Shown here: piece after piece, positions 25,431 to 34,247 of the stretch | How the letters are laid out: each line of letters opens with the position of its first letter | Numbering within the stretch: position 1 is the stretch's first letter | From: CALBPI01 sp963922335 | GTDB lineage: Bacteria; Pseudomonadota; Gammaproteobacteria; Steroidobacterales; Woeseiaceae | DNA length: 64,000 bases | Assembly (NCBI GenBank): GCA_963922335.1 | Contig: CAWUIB010000003.1 | Span: 310,001 to 374,000 of the forward strand | Direction: 5' to 3' | The notes under the pieces: model-generated | The model's database searches: none | Told to the model about the DNA's origin: nothing | What the model saw: only the letters and a program-made list of their open reading frames with translations | Translations under genes and position numbers: made by a program

Positions 25431-26670
25431 TTTCAATCGCGAGTGGTGGTTCTTCTTGCGCGACCGCCAGGGGCTTGCGACGGTTGCAGCGAGTGCGGTG
25501 CTGGCCATCGTCACCGTCGCGTTCGGATTGAATGATGTCGCAACGCAAAGAGCGGACATTGCGTCATTGAGTGCCGACACAATCACGGATCTCGAAGACG
25601 TCTTACCCCAGCAGGGAGACGCTGGCAGTGCTGCTTACTATAGTTTCCGCTTGGTGGTCGATCCGCCCAGTGAGTTAGCGTTTGCGGCGCGCGGCGTCCG
25701 TGATCAGTTGCCCTGGAAGCATCGCATTCGCTTGTTGGCGTTGGAGGGGCAGGTGTATGAGCACGACGCGGGCAATCCCGAGCTCGGTCAAATCGGTCGT
25801 ATCGACTACGTATTTTTGATCTCGGTACTGGCCCCCCTTCTGGTCATTCTTTTGTTGCATGACATCGTTGACGTGGAGCGTCGCCACAAACGTCTCGATC
25901 TGTTGGTGGCGACTACCGGTCGCAGCGCTCGCTTTATCTTGTGGCGCGCCGGGTTGCGAGCGAGTGCATTGGTGCTGGCGCTGATCGCTCCGTTTATTGC
26001 GGCAGGGTTGTGGTCTGGTGCAGCGCCGGGTGCGGTGTTCGGGCTTGCGCTACTCAGCGGAATTTACGTGATCGGTTGGAGTGGCGCTGCCACGTGGATC
26101 GCCGAGAAGACGCACTCTGCGGCGACCAGCGCTTCGGTGATGTTGGGGATCTGGGCCGTATTGGTGCTGATCATCCCCCTGGCTGGCGGTGCGCTCGCGG
26201 AGCGGCGTATCGAAGTCCCGCAAGGTGGCGAGATATTGTTGCAGCAACGCGAGACTGTGAATCGGGCCTGGGATCTTCCCAAGGCCGAGACGATGTCGGC
26301 GTTCTTCGCCTCGCACCCGGAACTGAAGGACTACACACCCACCCGCGACGGGTTTGAATGGGAGTGGTACTACGCCTTCCAACACGTCGGTGATCTCTCG
26401 GTTCGTGGTTTGTCGCAGGCGCTTCGAAAGGGTATTCGCGAGCGAGACAATTTCATGCACAAGGTGTCTTTGCTCTCTCCACCCTTGTTGATCGATCGGC
26501 AATTCACGCGAGCGGCCGAAACCGATATCGCAGCGTTTCAAGCCTATGATCAGTGCATTCGGGATTTCCACAAATCATTGCGCGTTGCGCATTATCCGAT
26601 GCTGTTTAACCAGACTGCGTTTGATCCAGAGAAATTGCTGGCGCTCGACAGCACACGCGTGTGCCCCTGA
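25420..26670 (+). CDS. ABC-2 type permease, DUF3526 family (second)
   Basis: 416 residues from ATG 25420, which lies 11 bases inside the end of the first permease. It has the same layout as its neighbour: N-terminal helix (GLATVAASAVLAIVTVAFGL), soluble loop, central helices (IDYVFLISVLAPLLVILLL, ALVLALIAPFIAAGLW, ASVMLGIWAVLVLIIPLAGG), then a soluble tail. The motif DVERRHKRLDLLVATTGRS parallels the first permease. The two are divergent paralogues forming a heterodimeric transporter. The M14-type gene follows one base later. Confidence 0.85.
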   Translation: MRSNFNREWWFFLRDRQGLATVAASAVLAIVTVAFGLNDVATQRADIASLSADTITDLEDVLPQQGDAGSAAYYSFRLVVDPPSELAFAARGVRDQLPWKHRIRLLALEGQVYEHDAGNPELGQIGRIDYVFLISVLAPLLVILLLHDIVDVERRHKRLDLLVATTGRSARFILWRAGLRASALVLALIAPFIAAGLWSGAAPGAVFGLALLSGIYVIGWSGAATWIAEKTHSAATSASVMLGIWAVLVLIIPLAGGALAERRIEVPQGGEILLQQRETVNRAWDLPKAETMSAFFASHPELKDYTPTRDGFEWEWYYAFQHVGDLSVRGLSQALRKGIRERDNFMHKVSLLSPPLLIDRQFTRAAETDIAAFQAYDQCIRDFHKSLRVAHYPMLFNQTAFDPEKLLALDSTRVCP

Positions 26671-26671
26671 T

Positions 26672-27736
26672 ATGAAAAAACCAATTCAACTGCTAATCGC
26701 GTGGCTGGTGATGTCGGCGAATTTGGCGCTGGCTAACGATACTTTCGATGTCGGGGAGCTGACGGTGCGCCGAAATGAAATGGCACAAGGCGTCATCGCT
26801 GTGCCTGATACCGGCGATGGTATTTCGACAACCATTCCTGTCACGGTATTCAACGGCGCACACGACGGTCCTGTGCTTGCACTGGTTGCGGGTATCCACG
26901 GTTCCGAGTATTCGCCAATTCTCGCGATGCAGAAGCTGGTTGCTCGTCTCGAGACAGCCACGATGTCAGGTGCTGTGATCGTCGTCCACAACGCAAACCT
27001 GCCAGCGTTCCAGCAGCGTACGATTTACTTCGGACCAGATGACCGGAAGAATCTCAACCGATCCTTTCCGGGCAAAGCCGACGGTACGATCACCGAACGC
27101 ATTGCCGATGCGCTAACTCAGGAAGTGATCAAGCAAGCCGACTTGCTCATGGACATTCACTCGGGCGATGGCAATGAGCGCCTGGGACCGGCGTACACGG
27201 CGTATTACGCACAAGCAGGTGGCGAAGCGATACAGGCAAAATCCAGGCGTATGACGGTCGCCTTTGGTCTGAATACCATCGTCGAGTTTGCTGGCGATTT
27301 GTCGAGCGACAAATCACGCATCTACACCAGCGCGCAGGCGGTTGCACTCGGTGTGCCTTCCATGGATGTTGAGTCCGGAGAAATGGGTGAGGTCCAATCG
27401 CAGTTCATCACACCGATTGTCGATGGCGTTATGAGTGTGATGCGAGACTTGTCGATGATCCCGGGTGCTGCGACACCGGCTGAGGCGCCACTATTTATCG
27501 CCACCCGCAAGCGAATCTACAGCGAGCATGACGGCGTTTGGCATTTGGCACCACGGATCACCGCGGGCCAGCATGTCACTAAGGGGCAGATCCTCGGCAC
27601 GATCACCGATTATCACGGCAACCTGTTGCAAACTATCACTGCGCCAGCGACCGGTGTGCTTTTGATCGTGTTCGGCACCCCGCCTGTGAATAAGGGCGAG
27701 AACACTGTGGTGGTCGGTTTAGTCGACCAGGAATAA
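26672..27736 (+). CDS. Exported succinylglutamate desuccinylase/aspartoacylase family protein
   Basis: 354 residues with a signal peptide (LLIAWLVMSANLALAND). Zinc-ligand motifs of the M14-like AstE/ASPA family are present: GIHGSEYSP (His, Glu) and DIHSGDG (His). NLNRSFPG provides substrate-carboxylate arginines. A C-terminal barrel-sandwich domain (ITAGQHVTKGQILGTITDYHG) resembles a biotinyl-lipoyl fold common in this group. It should remove an acyl group or cleave an amide in the periplasm. It begins one base after the second DUF3526 permease and is thus part of that operon, which hints that it processes the transported compound. Confidence 0.85.
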   Translation: MKKPIQLLIAWLVMSANLALANDTFDVGELTVRRNEMAQGVIAVPDTGDGISTTIPVTVFNGAHDGPVLALVAGIHGSEYSPILAMQKLVARLETATMSGAVIVVHNANLPAFQQRTIYFGPDDRKNLNRSFPGKADGTITERIADALTQEVIKQADLLMDIHSGDGNERLGPAYTAYYAQAGGEAIQAKSRRMTVAFGLNTIVEFAGDLSSDKSRIYTSAQAVALGVPSMDVESGEMGEVQSQFITPIVDGVMSVMRDLSMIPGAATPAEAPLFIATRKRIYSEHDGVWHLAPRITAGQHVTKGQILGTITDYHGNLLQTITAPATGVLLIVFGTPPVNKGENTVVVGLVDQE

Positions 27737-27771
27737 ATCGGCCGCGCAGGCAAACGAGCTACACTCTTCGA

Positions 27772-28356
27772 ATGTCTGTCTGGAAGCAAAGACTGGTTAG
27801 AAGTCTGCACGTAAGCCGTGGACATGCTGACGCGCGCTATTTTCAAATTGCGACGGTCGATAGCGAAGGTCGACCGGATAACCGAACCGTTGTATTTCGT
27901 GGTTTTGACGGGCAAGACCCGCTCGCACTACTGACCGTCACGGATACCCGCAGTGAGAAGGTCCGGCATCTACTGGAACGTCCGCTCGTGAGCGTCGCAT
28001 GGTATTTCCGCAAGACGCGTGAACAATACCGGTTCCGCGGCACCGCCGAGCTTCGTGTCGATGCGAGCTGTAGTGTTGATAAGGCGGCCACTTCGATCGT
28101 CGTGGCGGATGTATCCGATGTCTGGGAGCGCCTTTCCGAAGGCGCGCGTGAGCAGTTCTTCTGGCCGCGACCTGGTGCACCGGTCACGGATACGGATGGA
28201 TCGCCGGAGTCCACCACAGGCGTATCACCACACTTCGCTGTGCTCTGCGTGACACCCGATGACGCTCAGTATCTGGATCTCAAAGGCAAACCACAGGTGC
28301 GCGAGCGTTACACGCGGACTGAGGATGGTTGGGAAATCGAAATCGTCAACCCGTAA
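27772..28356 (+). CDS. Pyridoxamine-5'-phosphate-oxidase-like FMN flavoprotein
   Basis: 194 residues. The split-barrel FMN-binding core is visible: ARYFQIATVDSEGRPDNRTV, then VFRGFDG, TDTRSEKVRHLLERPLVSVA and WYFRKTREQYRFRGTAEL. The C-terminus has RERYTRTEDGWEIEIVNP, equivalent to the PNPOx dimerisation region. It belongs to the Alr4036/Npun_R5749-like branch rather than true PdxH; the substrate is unknown. It stands alone, 35 bases after the M14-type gene and convergent with the SDR gene. Confidence 0.82.
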   Translation: MSVWKQRLVRSLHVSRGHADARYFQIATVDSEGRPDNRTVVFRGFDGQDPLALLTVTDTRSEKVRHLLERPLVSVAWYFRKTREQYRFRGTAELRVDASCSVDKAATSIVVADVSDVWERLSEGAREQFFWPRPGAPVTDTDGSPESTTGVSPHFAVLCVTPDDAQYLDLKGKPQVRERYTRTEDGWEIEIVNP

Positions 28357-28398
28357 GTCACAGGTCGACGATACGGTGCGTGCCTACGCTGTCAGCGA

Positions 28399-29337
28399 TT
28401 ACTGCGCCAGCGCCCCATCCAGCATTTCGACAAGTTCGTCGCGACTGTAGCTGTAGGGCCCCCAACTGTTGAGCTGAACCAGCTCGCGGATCTTCGTCTC
28501 GATGGTGCGCTGTTGCTCACCAGCGTTTGGCACTACCACGTAACGCAGCAACGGCTCGTCATCGAACAGCGCATGCATGAAAGCCTGTGTGACTTCATCC
28601 GGTTGCTTGTAAGACAGCTCCCACTCTTCGGTCGCGGCGTACTCCGCCTCCATCTGCGGTGTGATAACGCCACCTGCGCCAACAACACGCGCCATCCGGC
28701 GCTTGACCGCACTGCGTCGAATGAACGACTGGTAATTGCCAGGCTCGATCACACTGACCGAAACACCGAAAGGCGCCATTTCAGCAGCCAGAGCATCGGT
28801 GAATGCCTCGATCCAGTGTTTGCTGCCTGCGTAGGCGCTATAGCCTGCGAACGAAATCGTTCCTGCAATCGAGCCGGTTGTTGCAATGCGTCCTTTGGAT
28901 TCAACGACCATTGGTGCGAACGCCTTGGTTGTGCGATAGACGCCTTCGACATTGACCTCGTAGACGAGAGTCTGCACATCGATTTCGGTGCCAAGAACAG
29001 GCCCGCCATCACCGATGCCGGCATTGTTGATTAGTCCGTAGAGTCCGGTGCCAGCTTTACGGATCGTCTCAACAGCCGCGTCCACTTCATCCTGCTTGGT
29101 GACGTCGAGTCGAATCGCAGTGATGTTATCAATCGCGTTGAGCTCGGCCATCTCGCTATCGGTGCGCGCACCGGCCCATACGTGATAGCCGGATTCGGCC
29201 AACGTTTCCGCAAGGTTCCTACCGATACCCGTAGTGGCACCGGTGACCAGGACAGATTTCTGGTCAGCAGCGTTTGCGCCGTGGCTGGTTGCGAAAACCG
29301 CAATCAGCAACACGGCGATCGTAAGTATGTGTTTCAT
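28399..29337 (-). CDS. Short-chain dehydrogenase/reductase with N-terminal signal peptide
   Basis: 312 residues from ATG 29337, preceded by GGGGA. Residues 1-23 (MKHILTIAVLLIAVFATSHG, then ANAA) form a clean Sec signal peptide, unusual for an SDR. The mature part is a classical SDR: TGATTGIG nucleotide motif, NNAGIG, and a catalytic Ser-Tyr-x-x-x-Lys read as TGSIAG...YSAYAGSK. NAD(P)H is not normally available in the periplasm, so the segment may instead act as a membrane anchor. The substrate cannot be told. It is 44 bases from the hydrolase-MarR operon on the same strand. Confidence 0.85.
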   Translation of the reverse strand: MKHILTIAVLLIAVFATSHGANAADQKSVLVTGATTGIGRNLAETLAESGYHVWAGARTDSEMAELNAIDNITAIRLDVTKQDEVDAAVETIRKAGTGLYGLINNAGIGDGGPVLGTEIDVQTLVYEVNVEGVYRTTKAFAPMVVESKGRIATTGSIAGTISFAGYSAYAGSKHWIEAFTDALAAEMAPFGVSVSVIEPGNYQSFIRRSAVKRRMARVVGAGGVITPQMEAEYAATEEWELSYKQPDEVTQAFMHALFDDEPLLRYVVVPNAGEQQRTIETKIRELVQLNSWGPYSYSRDELVEMLDGALAQ

Positions 29338-29381
29338 TCGTTGGTCCCCACCAAAACTGTGGGCCGAGACTAACACACAGC

Positions 29382-30170
29382 TTAGGCGCGCAACGCGTCC
29401 TCCACGTGTCGCCAGACCCGCGAATTGAAGGCAAAGCCAAGGTGGGCAACGTTCACCTCAATATGATTAACGTCACGGCTGTAGCGATCGATCGCGGCAC
29501 GCCAATCGACGATGGCATCCGATTTGCTGTAGATGCAGGTGATGGGCTGCTGGATTGGCTTCGACTCCCGGCGAGCGATCTCATCCTCGATCCAATCAAG
29601 ATCCTGTCCGAAACTGCGGAACCGCTCGGCGGTCGCGGTGTATTTGGGTCCGCCGACGATCGGCGAGCCGAGCGTAATTACCCGATCAACTAGATCAGGT
29701 AAGTCTCTGGCCGCCTCGCGCGCCAGGAAACCACCGAGGCTCCAGCCCACTAACGCAATCGGTTGGTCTGAGTCGCTGTATTGCTCGACCAGGCGGTCAT
29801 AAAGTCGGTCGCAGAGATAGGGGACCCCACCTTCACCCTGGTAGTTGTCTCGCGGAATGAAATCCCAGCGCTCACTGAGGTCGCTGAGTTCATGCTTCAG
29901 ATCGAGCCCGCCAAGGTTACGGCCAAGGCCCCAACCCTCTGACTGAAATCCACGGGATTTCAAAAAGCGGCGTAGCGGCAGCATCGACCAATCGTCAGCA
30001 CCAAAGCCGGGCACCGTGACTACTCTCATTGGAGACGGCGCTTCGCGCTTTCGCAAGCCTGCAGCCAGGAGTGGCCCGGGCATGGTGGCGAGATCGACCA
30101 GCGCTCTGGATTCTTTCCAGAATGTGCGTCTCGACGGTGGGCGAGGTTGTGCGTTTGTGGCTGTGTTCAT
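29382..30170 (-). CDS. Alpha/beta hydrolase
   Basis: 262 residues. The nucleophile elbow GWSLGG (Ser) sits at about residue 141, after the strand QPIALV. An N-terminal VVTVPGFGADDWSMLPLRRF provides the oxyanion-hole region, and SDAIVDW plus VAHLGF supply candidate acid and His residues. This looks like a lipase/acylhydrolase-type fold without signal peptide. The start codon overlaps the marR stop (ATGA), so the two genes are co-translated and the MarR protein probably controls the hydrolase. Confidence 0.83.
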   Translation of the reverse strand: MNTATNAQPRPPSRRTFWKESRALVDLATMPGPLLAAGLRKREAPSPMRVVTVPGFGADDWSMLPLRRFLKSRGFQSEGWGLGRNLGGLDLKHELSDLSERWDFIPRDNYQGEGGVPYLCDRLYDRLVEQYSDSDQPIALVGWSLGGFLAREAARDLPDLVDRVITLGSPIVGGPKYTATAERFRSFGQDLDWIEDEIARRESKPIQQPITCIYSKSDAIVDWRAAIDRYSRDVNHIEVNVAHLGFAFNSRVWRHVEDALRA

Positions 30171-30667
30171 GATGCTTGCTTCCTGCGTTGTGACCGCTCG
30201 ACGATGTTGTCGGGGTCGAGTGTTTCGAGATGCGCGGCCATGGCGCGCATTTGTTCGCGTGTTTCGATGAGCGACTGCGTACCGAACGGTTCGAGCTGCT
30301 CCTGGATAAACGTGGCCGACGCGCGTTGTGCCTTGGTCAGCAGCTCAATGCCGATATCGGTCAGTTGACAGGTGACCGAGCGACCGTCTTCCGGGTGGGG
30401 CTGGGTCGTCAGCAAGTGGCGTTCCTGGAGTCGCCGGATCAGGCCGGTCAGGTTGCCGCGCGTTACCAGCATCGCTTCTGCGATTTCATGGGGCGTGACG
30501 TGCTCCTGGCGTTGTCCGAGCTCCTGGATTCGGGTCAAAGCGTCGAACTGTGCCACTGTCAGATCATATGCCGACAGCATACGTGTGTATTGGCGCGTGC
30601 AGACCTGATAGGCCTGAACGACTGCCAACCAGGCGCTGCGTTCCAGTGAGGCTCGAGATTCGTTCAT
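30167..30667 (-). CDS. MarR-family transcriptional regulator
   Basis: 166 residues from ATG 30667 (a start at 30685 would add six residues). The winged helix-turn-helix is at about residues 35-105: LTVAQFDALTRIQELG, HEIAEAMLVTRGNLTGLIRRL (recognition helix) and TQPHPEDGRSVTCQLT (wing). Flanking helices make the dimer interface. It is cotranscribed with the alpha/beta hydrolase. Two near-identical 17-base repeats lie in its promoter region, so autoregulation and control of the divergent membrane-protein gene are likely. Confidence 0.9.
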   Translation of the reverse strand: MNESRASLERSAWLAVVQAYQVCTRQYTRMLSAYDLTVAQFDALTRIQELGQRQEHVTPHEIAEAMLVTRGNLTGLIRRLQERHLLTTQPHPEDGRSVTCQLTDIGIELLTKAQRASATFIQEQLEPFGTQSLIETREQMRAMAAHLETLDPDNIVERSQRRKQAS

Positions 30668-30690
30668 CAGTGCGTATCGACTCAATATGG

Positions 30691-30728
30691 TTTAAGCATA
30701 AACTAAAATAATTTAAGCTTCAACTAAA
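30691..30728. promoter_or_regulatory. Tandem 17-base direct repeats, probable MarR operator
   Basis: TTTAAGCATAAACTAAA (30691-30707) and TTTAAGCTTCAACTAAA (30712-30728) differ at two positions and are 21 bases apart, two helical turns. They fill the space between divergent marR (start 30667) and the membrane-protein gene (start 30743). Two dimers binding one face of the DNA is the simplest reading. Confidence 0.6.
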
Positions 30729-30742
30729 TTTTCTGTTGGTGG

Positions 30743-31357
30743 GTGCGGTATCCTGCCGGGGCATTTCGATCAAGCCAGGAGCCAGTCATCTCCACTTCTA
30801 AAAGACCGCCGCTATTACTCGAGTCGATTGCTATTTTCCTGAGCGTCCTGCTCGCGTTTTTTGTTGAGCAGTGGCGCGAAGACCTGAATGAGGAAAAAGA
30901 TGCGGAGGTAGCGTTGTCTCTTGTGCGTGCCGAGCTCGCGCAGAATCTTGCGGAGCTGGAGCGCATTGCACCGAGTCGTCCCGAATTGCTGCTCGCCTAT
31001 CAGGAGGCGATCCAGTCGTTGATCAGGGAGAAACAATTTCCGCAGGACTTGCCGCGTACTGTGCCGCCGGAAATCACGATCGTTGCCTATGAGCTAGCCA
31101 CCGATTCCGGGGCGATCGCCTCCGTCGAAGCCTCGGATTTGCTGGTGATTGCAAGCGCCTACGAGGCGCTTGAGAAGGTCCGACGAAATGAGATCTTTCT
31201 TGAAAATCGTAATGCCCAAATTCGCTTTAACGACGGCGAGCAATACCTGTCGGGGTTCATCTACTACTTCAATCGTGCGATGGGCAATGAGCCAAGAGCA
31301 ATCGCGAAGGTGCAGGAAGCATTGGTATTGCTCGATTCCGGTAGGTTGAGTGAGTAG
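30743..31357 (+). CDS. Single-pass membrane protein, unknown
   Basis: 204 residues from GTG 30743, just after GGTGG. One membrane helix (LLLESIAIFLSVLLAFFVEQW, residues about 24-44) is followed by a Glu/Asp/Arg-rich helical stretch (RAELAQNLAELERI) and a soluble tail. This layout recalls DUF6090-type proteins, but I cannot assign a family firmly. The gene is divergent from marR with shared repeats, and its end overlaps the DUF423 gene by 8 bases. Confidence 0.65.
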   Translation: MRYPAGAFRSSQEPVISTSKRPPLLLESIAIFLSVLLAFFVEQWREDLNEEKDAEVALSLVRAELAQNLAELERIAPSRPELLLAYQEAIQSLIREKQFPQDLPRTVPPEITIVAYELATDSGAIASVEASDLLVIASAYEALEKVRRNEIFLENRNAQIRFNDGEQYLSGFIYYFNRAMGNEPRAIAKVQEALVLLDSGRLSE

Positions 31358-31763
31358 TCGCGAGCGCACAGCGTCGTCCAGCCGTACCGTGTTGCAGGCA
31401 GGGGCGATCAATGCAGCGCTTGCGGTTATCGCAGGTGCGTTCGGTGCGCATGGCTTGCAAGGGCGTGTTTCAGACCGACTATTGAGCGCCTTCGAAACTG
31501 GCGCTCAGTATCACTTCTACCATGCCCTCGGACTCATCCTGATCGCGCTCGCCATGGCGCAGTTTTCCGGTTCCCGATGGCTCTCTCGGGCGGCCATCAT
31601 GATGCAAGTGGGGATTGTGCTGTTCAGCGGCAGTCTCTACGTGCTCGCGCTCACGGGCATCACGAAGCTGGGCGTTGTCACGCCGTTCGGTGGGCTCGCG
31701 TTGATCGTCGCCTGGGCCATGGTCGCTTTTGCTGCGACACAAGCTGGGCAGCGAGACAAATAG
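31350..31763 (+). CDS. DUF423 (YgdD-like) membrane protein
   Basis: 137 residues from GTG 31350, overlapping the previous gene. Four hydrophobic segments and the family signature GAFGAHGLQGRVSDRLLSAF followed by ETGAQYHFYHALGLI identify DUF423. The family is small inner-membrane proteins of unknown role. A weak GGGG/CCCC hairpin follows the stop near 31764. Confidence 0.88.
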   Translation: MSSRERTASSSRTVLQAGAINAALAVIAGAFGAHGLQGRVSDRLLSAFETGAQYHFYHALGLILIALAMAQFSGSRWLSRAAIMMQVGIVLFSGSLYVLALTGITKLGVVTPFGGLALIVAWAMVAFAATQAGQRDK

Positions 31764-31877
31764 GGGCAACCCCCACGATTTAAGGCGCACTCTCCGTCAG
31801 ATATGTAATAACACTGCAAGTCGATTTGAACTCGGCGCCATTCATGAAGCGCCGGCAATAAGACGGGAGAGAAAGAG

Positions 31878-34067
31878 GTGGAATTCATTAACCCACGCCG
31901 GTTGGCGCTGGCCGCTGCGGTTGCGACAGCCATTGGTGCAAGTTTGCCAACGCAAACCTTCGCGCAGGATAGCGGCGAGATCGAGGAAGTATTTGTTGTC
32001 GGTGATCGCCGAGCCTACCAGGGCAACTTTGACGATCTGGAAAATCCCTCTGCGGTCCAGACGATCGATGTGGAACTGCTGAAGGATGTAGGTGCACTAA
32101 ACCTGAACGATGCGCTGGATTTGTCAGCGTCGGTCGCACGCCAAAACAACTTCGGTGGCTTGTGGAACAGCTTCTCGATTCGTGGGTTCTCGGGCGATAT
32201 CAACCTGCCGAGCGGGTTCCTCGTTAACGGATTTAACGCAGGCCGCGGCTTCGCGGGGCCTCGCGACATCGTCGGCATCGAGTCTGTTGAGGTCCTCAAA
32301 GGGCCTCGCTCGGCATTGTTCGGTCGTGGCGAGCCTGGCGGTACGGTCAACCTGGTCACCAAGCGACCGAAGTTCGAGACCGGTGGTGATGTTCGATTTA
32401 CGGTCGGCAGCTGGTCACAGCTTCGGCTGGAGGGCGATGTTCAGACGACGCTAGGTGCCGATGAGAATGTCGGCGTGCGATTGGTTGGTTTCTATGAAGA
32501 TGCTGAGAGCTTCCGCGAAACGGTGGAGACCGAGCGCCTTGGCTTTTATCCGTCGGTGACCTGGCAGATCAACGAGAACACCAGTGCCACCTACGAGCTC
32601 GAATACACAGAGCAGGAGATTCCGTTTGATCGCGGTGTCGTCTTCTCTGAAGAGTTCGGATTCTCGCCAAGGAAGACCTTCACCGGCGAACCGGGTGATG
32701 GGCCGATAGAAACCGAAGTGGTTGGGCATCAAATCGAGGTCCAACACAACTTCTCCGACAACTGGAGTTTCCTCGGTGGCTTTGGCTTCCGGGATACCTC
32801 GTTCACCGGCAACGCGTCGGAAAACAACTTTGGTGGTCGCCAAACGTTCTTCCTCGATGGACAGACGATCTCGCGCTTCTTCCGATTCCGCGATTTCGAG
32901 TCCGACTACACGGTCCTTCGTGGCGAGATCGCAGGTCAGTTCGAGACCGGCGGATTACGCCACAGACTGTTGTTCGGCGCCGACTACGACCGGTTCGAGA
33001 ACAGCCTGTTTATCCTGCGCTTCCGTCCGGGGTTCATTCCGGCGGGCACGGATATCGCCACACTGGATCCGGCTGAATACTTGTTCCTCGATGCCTTCAA
33101 TCCGGTGTATGGCCAGTTCCCGACACCGGTCCCCGGCCCCAACACAGACCGCCAGGAAGATCTGGAAGGCATGGGCTTCTACATTCAAGACCAGATCGAT
33201 CTGACCGATCGCTTCCAGGTGCGCTTGGGCCTGCGGTTCGACGACTTCGAGCAGGATCTGACGAACCTCAGGGCTGACCCAGTCAGCACGGTCAGCTCTT
33301 CCGACGATCGTGTCTCGCCACAGTTCGGTGCCGTCTATGAAGTCAGCGATGGCATGAGCCTCTACGCTTCCTATGGCGAGGGCTTCCGCCAGCAGACTGG
33401 CTCGGACTTCCAGGGCAACCAGTTTGATCCCAATGTGACCGAGTCTGCGGAGATTGGGTTCAAAGCGGATCTTGCCCAGTTCTTCGATGGCGCAGCGGGC
33501 TCACTGACCGTAACGGCGTTCCAGGTCGATCAGAGCAACATTCTCGTGAACGATGATCGCCCTGAAGCGGTAGCGGCGGGCTTCTTCTCGATTCCCGCAG
33601 GTGAAGCACGCAGCCGTGGTATTGAAATCGACGCCAACCTGTCGACGGACAATGGCTGGAACGTCTGGTTCTCTTACGCTTACGTCGATGCCGAGTTCAC
33701 CAACAGCAACCCGGACGCAGACTTCGGTGCCACGATCGAAGCGGGTGACCCGCTGATCAACGCGCCTGAAAATCAGCTCAGCATCCAACTGAGCCGGTCG
33801 GTCGCGATTGCTGATCGCCCCGCGGAATTTGGCGGGGGCATGTTGTACACGGACGAGCGTCTGGGCTGGACAGGTTTCGATTTCTTCCTGCCGAGCTACA
33901 CGACGTTCCGCCTGTTTGGCGAGTTTGAGCCGATGGACCAACTGTCGATACGTGCAGACATCGACAACGTCTTCGACGAGACTTTCTACACCAACTCATT
34001 CGCGGATGTGTGGGTAGAGCCGGGCGCACCGCGCCGCTATCGTTTGACGGCAACCTACTCGTTCTAG
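31878..34067 (+). CDS. TonB-dependent siderophore-type receptor
   Basis: 729 residues from GTG 31878 with an AGAGG-type ribosome site. A signal peptide (RRLALAAAVATAIGASLPTQ, cleavage near TFAQD) is followed by the TonB-contact segment IEEVFVVGD, a plug (FSIRGFSGDINLPSGFLVNG, VEVLKGPRSALFGRGEPGGT) and a 22-strand-type barrel ending in YRLTATYSF. The plug pattern VLKGPxSxLFGRGxPGGxxN is that of ferric-siderophore receptors. It sits 342 bases before hupS on the same strand. Iron or nickel supply to the hydrogenase is a tempting link but not shown by sequence. Confidence 0.88.
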   Translation: MEFINPRRLALAAAVATAIGASLPTQTFAQDSGEIEEVFVVGDRRAYQGNFDDLENPSAVQTIDVELLKDVGALNLNDALDLSASVARQNNFGGLWNSFSIRGFSGDINLPSGFLVNGFNAGRGFAGPRDIVGIESVEVLKGPRSALFGRGEPGGTVNLVTKRPKFETGGDVRFTVGSWSQLRLEGDVQTTLGADENVGVRLVGFYEDAESFRETVETERLGFYPSVTWQINENTSATYELEYTEQEIPFDRGVVFSEEFGFSPRKTFTGEPGDGPIETEVVGHQIEVQHNFSDNWSFLGGFGFRDTSFTGNASENNFGGRQTFFLDGQTISRFFRFRDFESDYTVLRGEIAGQFETGGLRHRLLFGADYDRFENSLFILRFRPGFIPAGTDIATLDPAEYLFLDAFNPVYGQFPTPVPGPNTDRQEDLEGMGFYIQDQIDLTDRFQVRLGLRFDDFEQDLTNLRADPVSTVSSSDDRVSPQFGAVYEVSDGMSLYASYGEGFRQQTGSDFQGNQFDPNVTESAEIGFKADLAQFFDGAAGSLTVTAFQVDQSNILVNDDRPEAVAAGFFSIPAGEARSRGIEIDANLSTDNGWNVWFSYAYVDAEFTNSNPDADFGATIEAGDPLINAPENQLSIQLSRSVAIADRPAEFGGGMLYTDERLGWTGFDFFLPSYTTFRLFGEFEPMDQLSIRADIDNVFDETFYTNSFADVWVEPGAPRRYRLTATYSF

Positions 34068-34077
34068 TCTTAGCACG

Positions 34078-34111
34078 GTGCCACGGCATGCAACCCTGCA
34101 TGCCGTGGCAC
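34078..34111 (+). terminator. Long perfect hairpin after the TonB receptor
   Basis: A perfect 14-base-pair stem (arm GTGCCACGGCATGC, 34078-34091 with 34098-34111) and loop AACCCT starts 11 bases after the receptor stop. No T-run follows, so it may be a transcript-end stabiliser or a factor-dependent terminator. It separates the receptor gene from the hydrogenase promoter. Confidence 0.6.
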
Positions 34112-34247
34112 GTTCTCCCGCGAATGCTCAGCGTGCGATCTGCCGGCTGACGAGTCTCGCACTCACTCCTATTCCACAACAGTCTCCAAGGCTACAACCC
34201 TCCTCCACGACGCCGGTAAGTTGGTTTCCACCCCGCGGTGCATTGTA

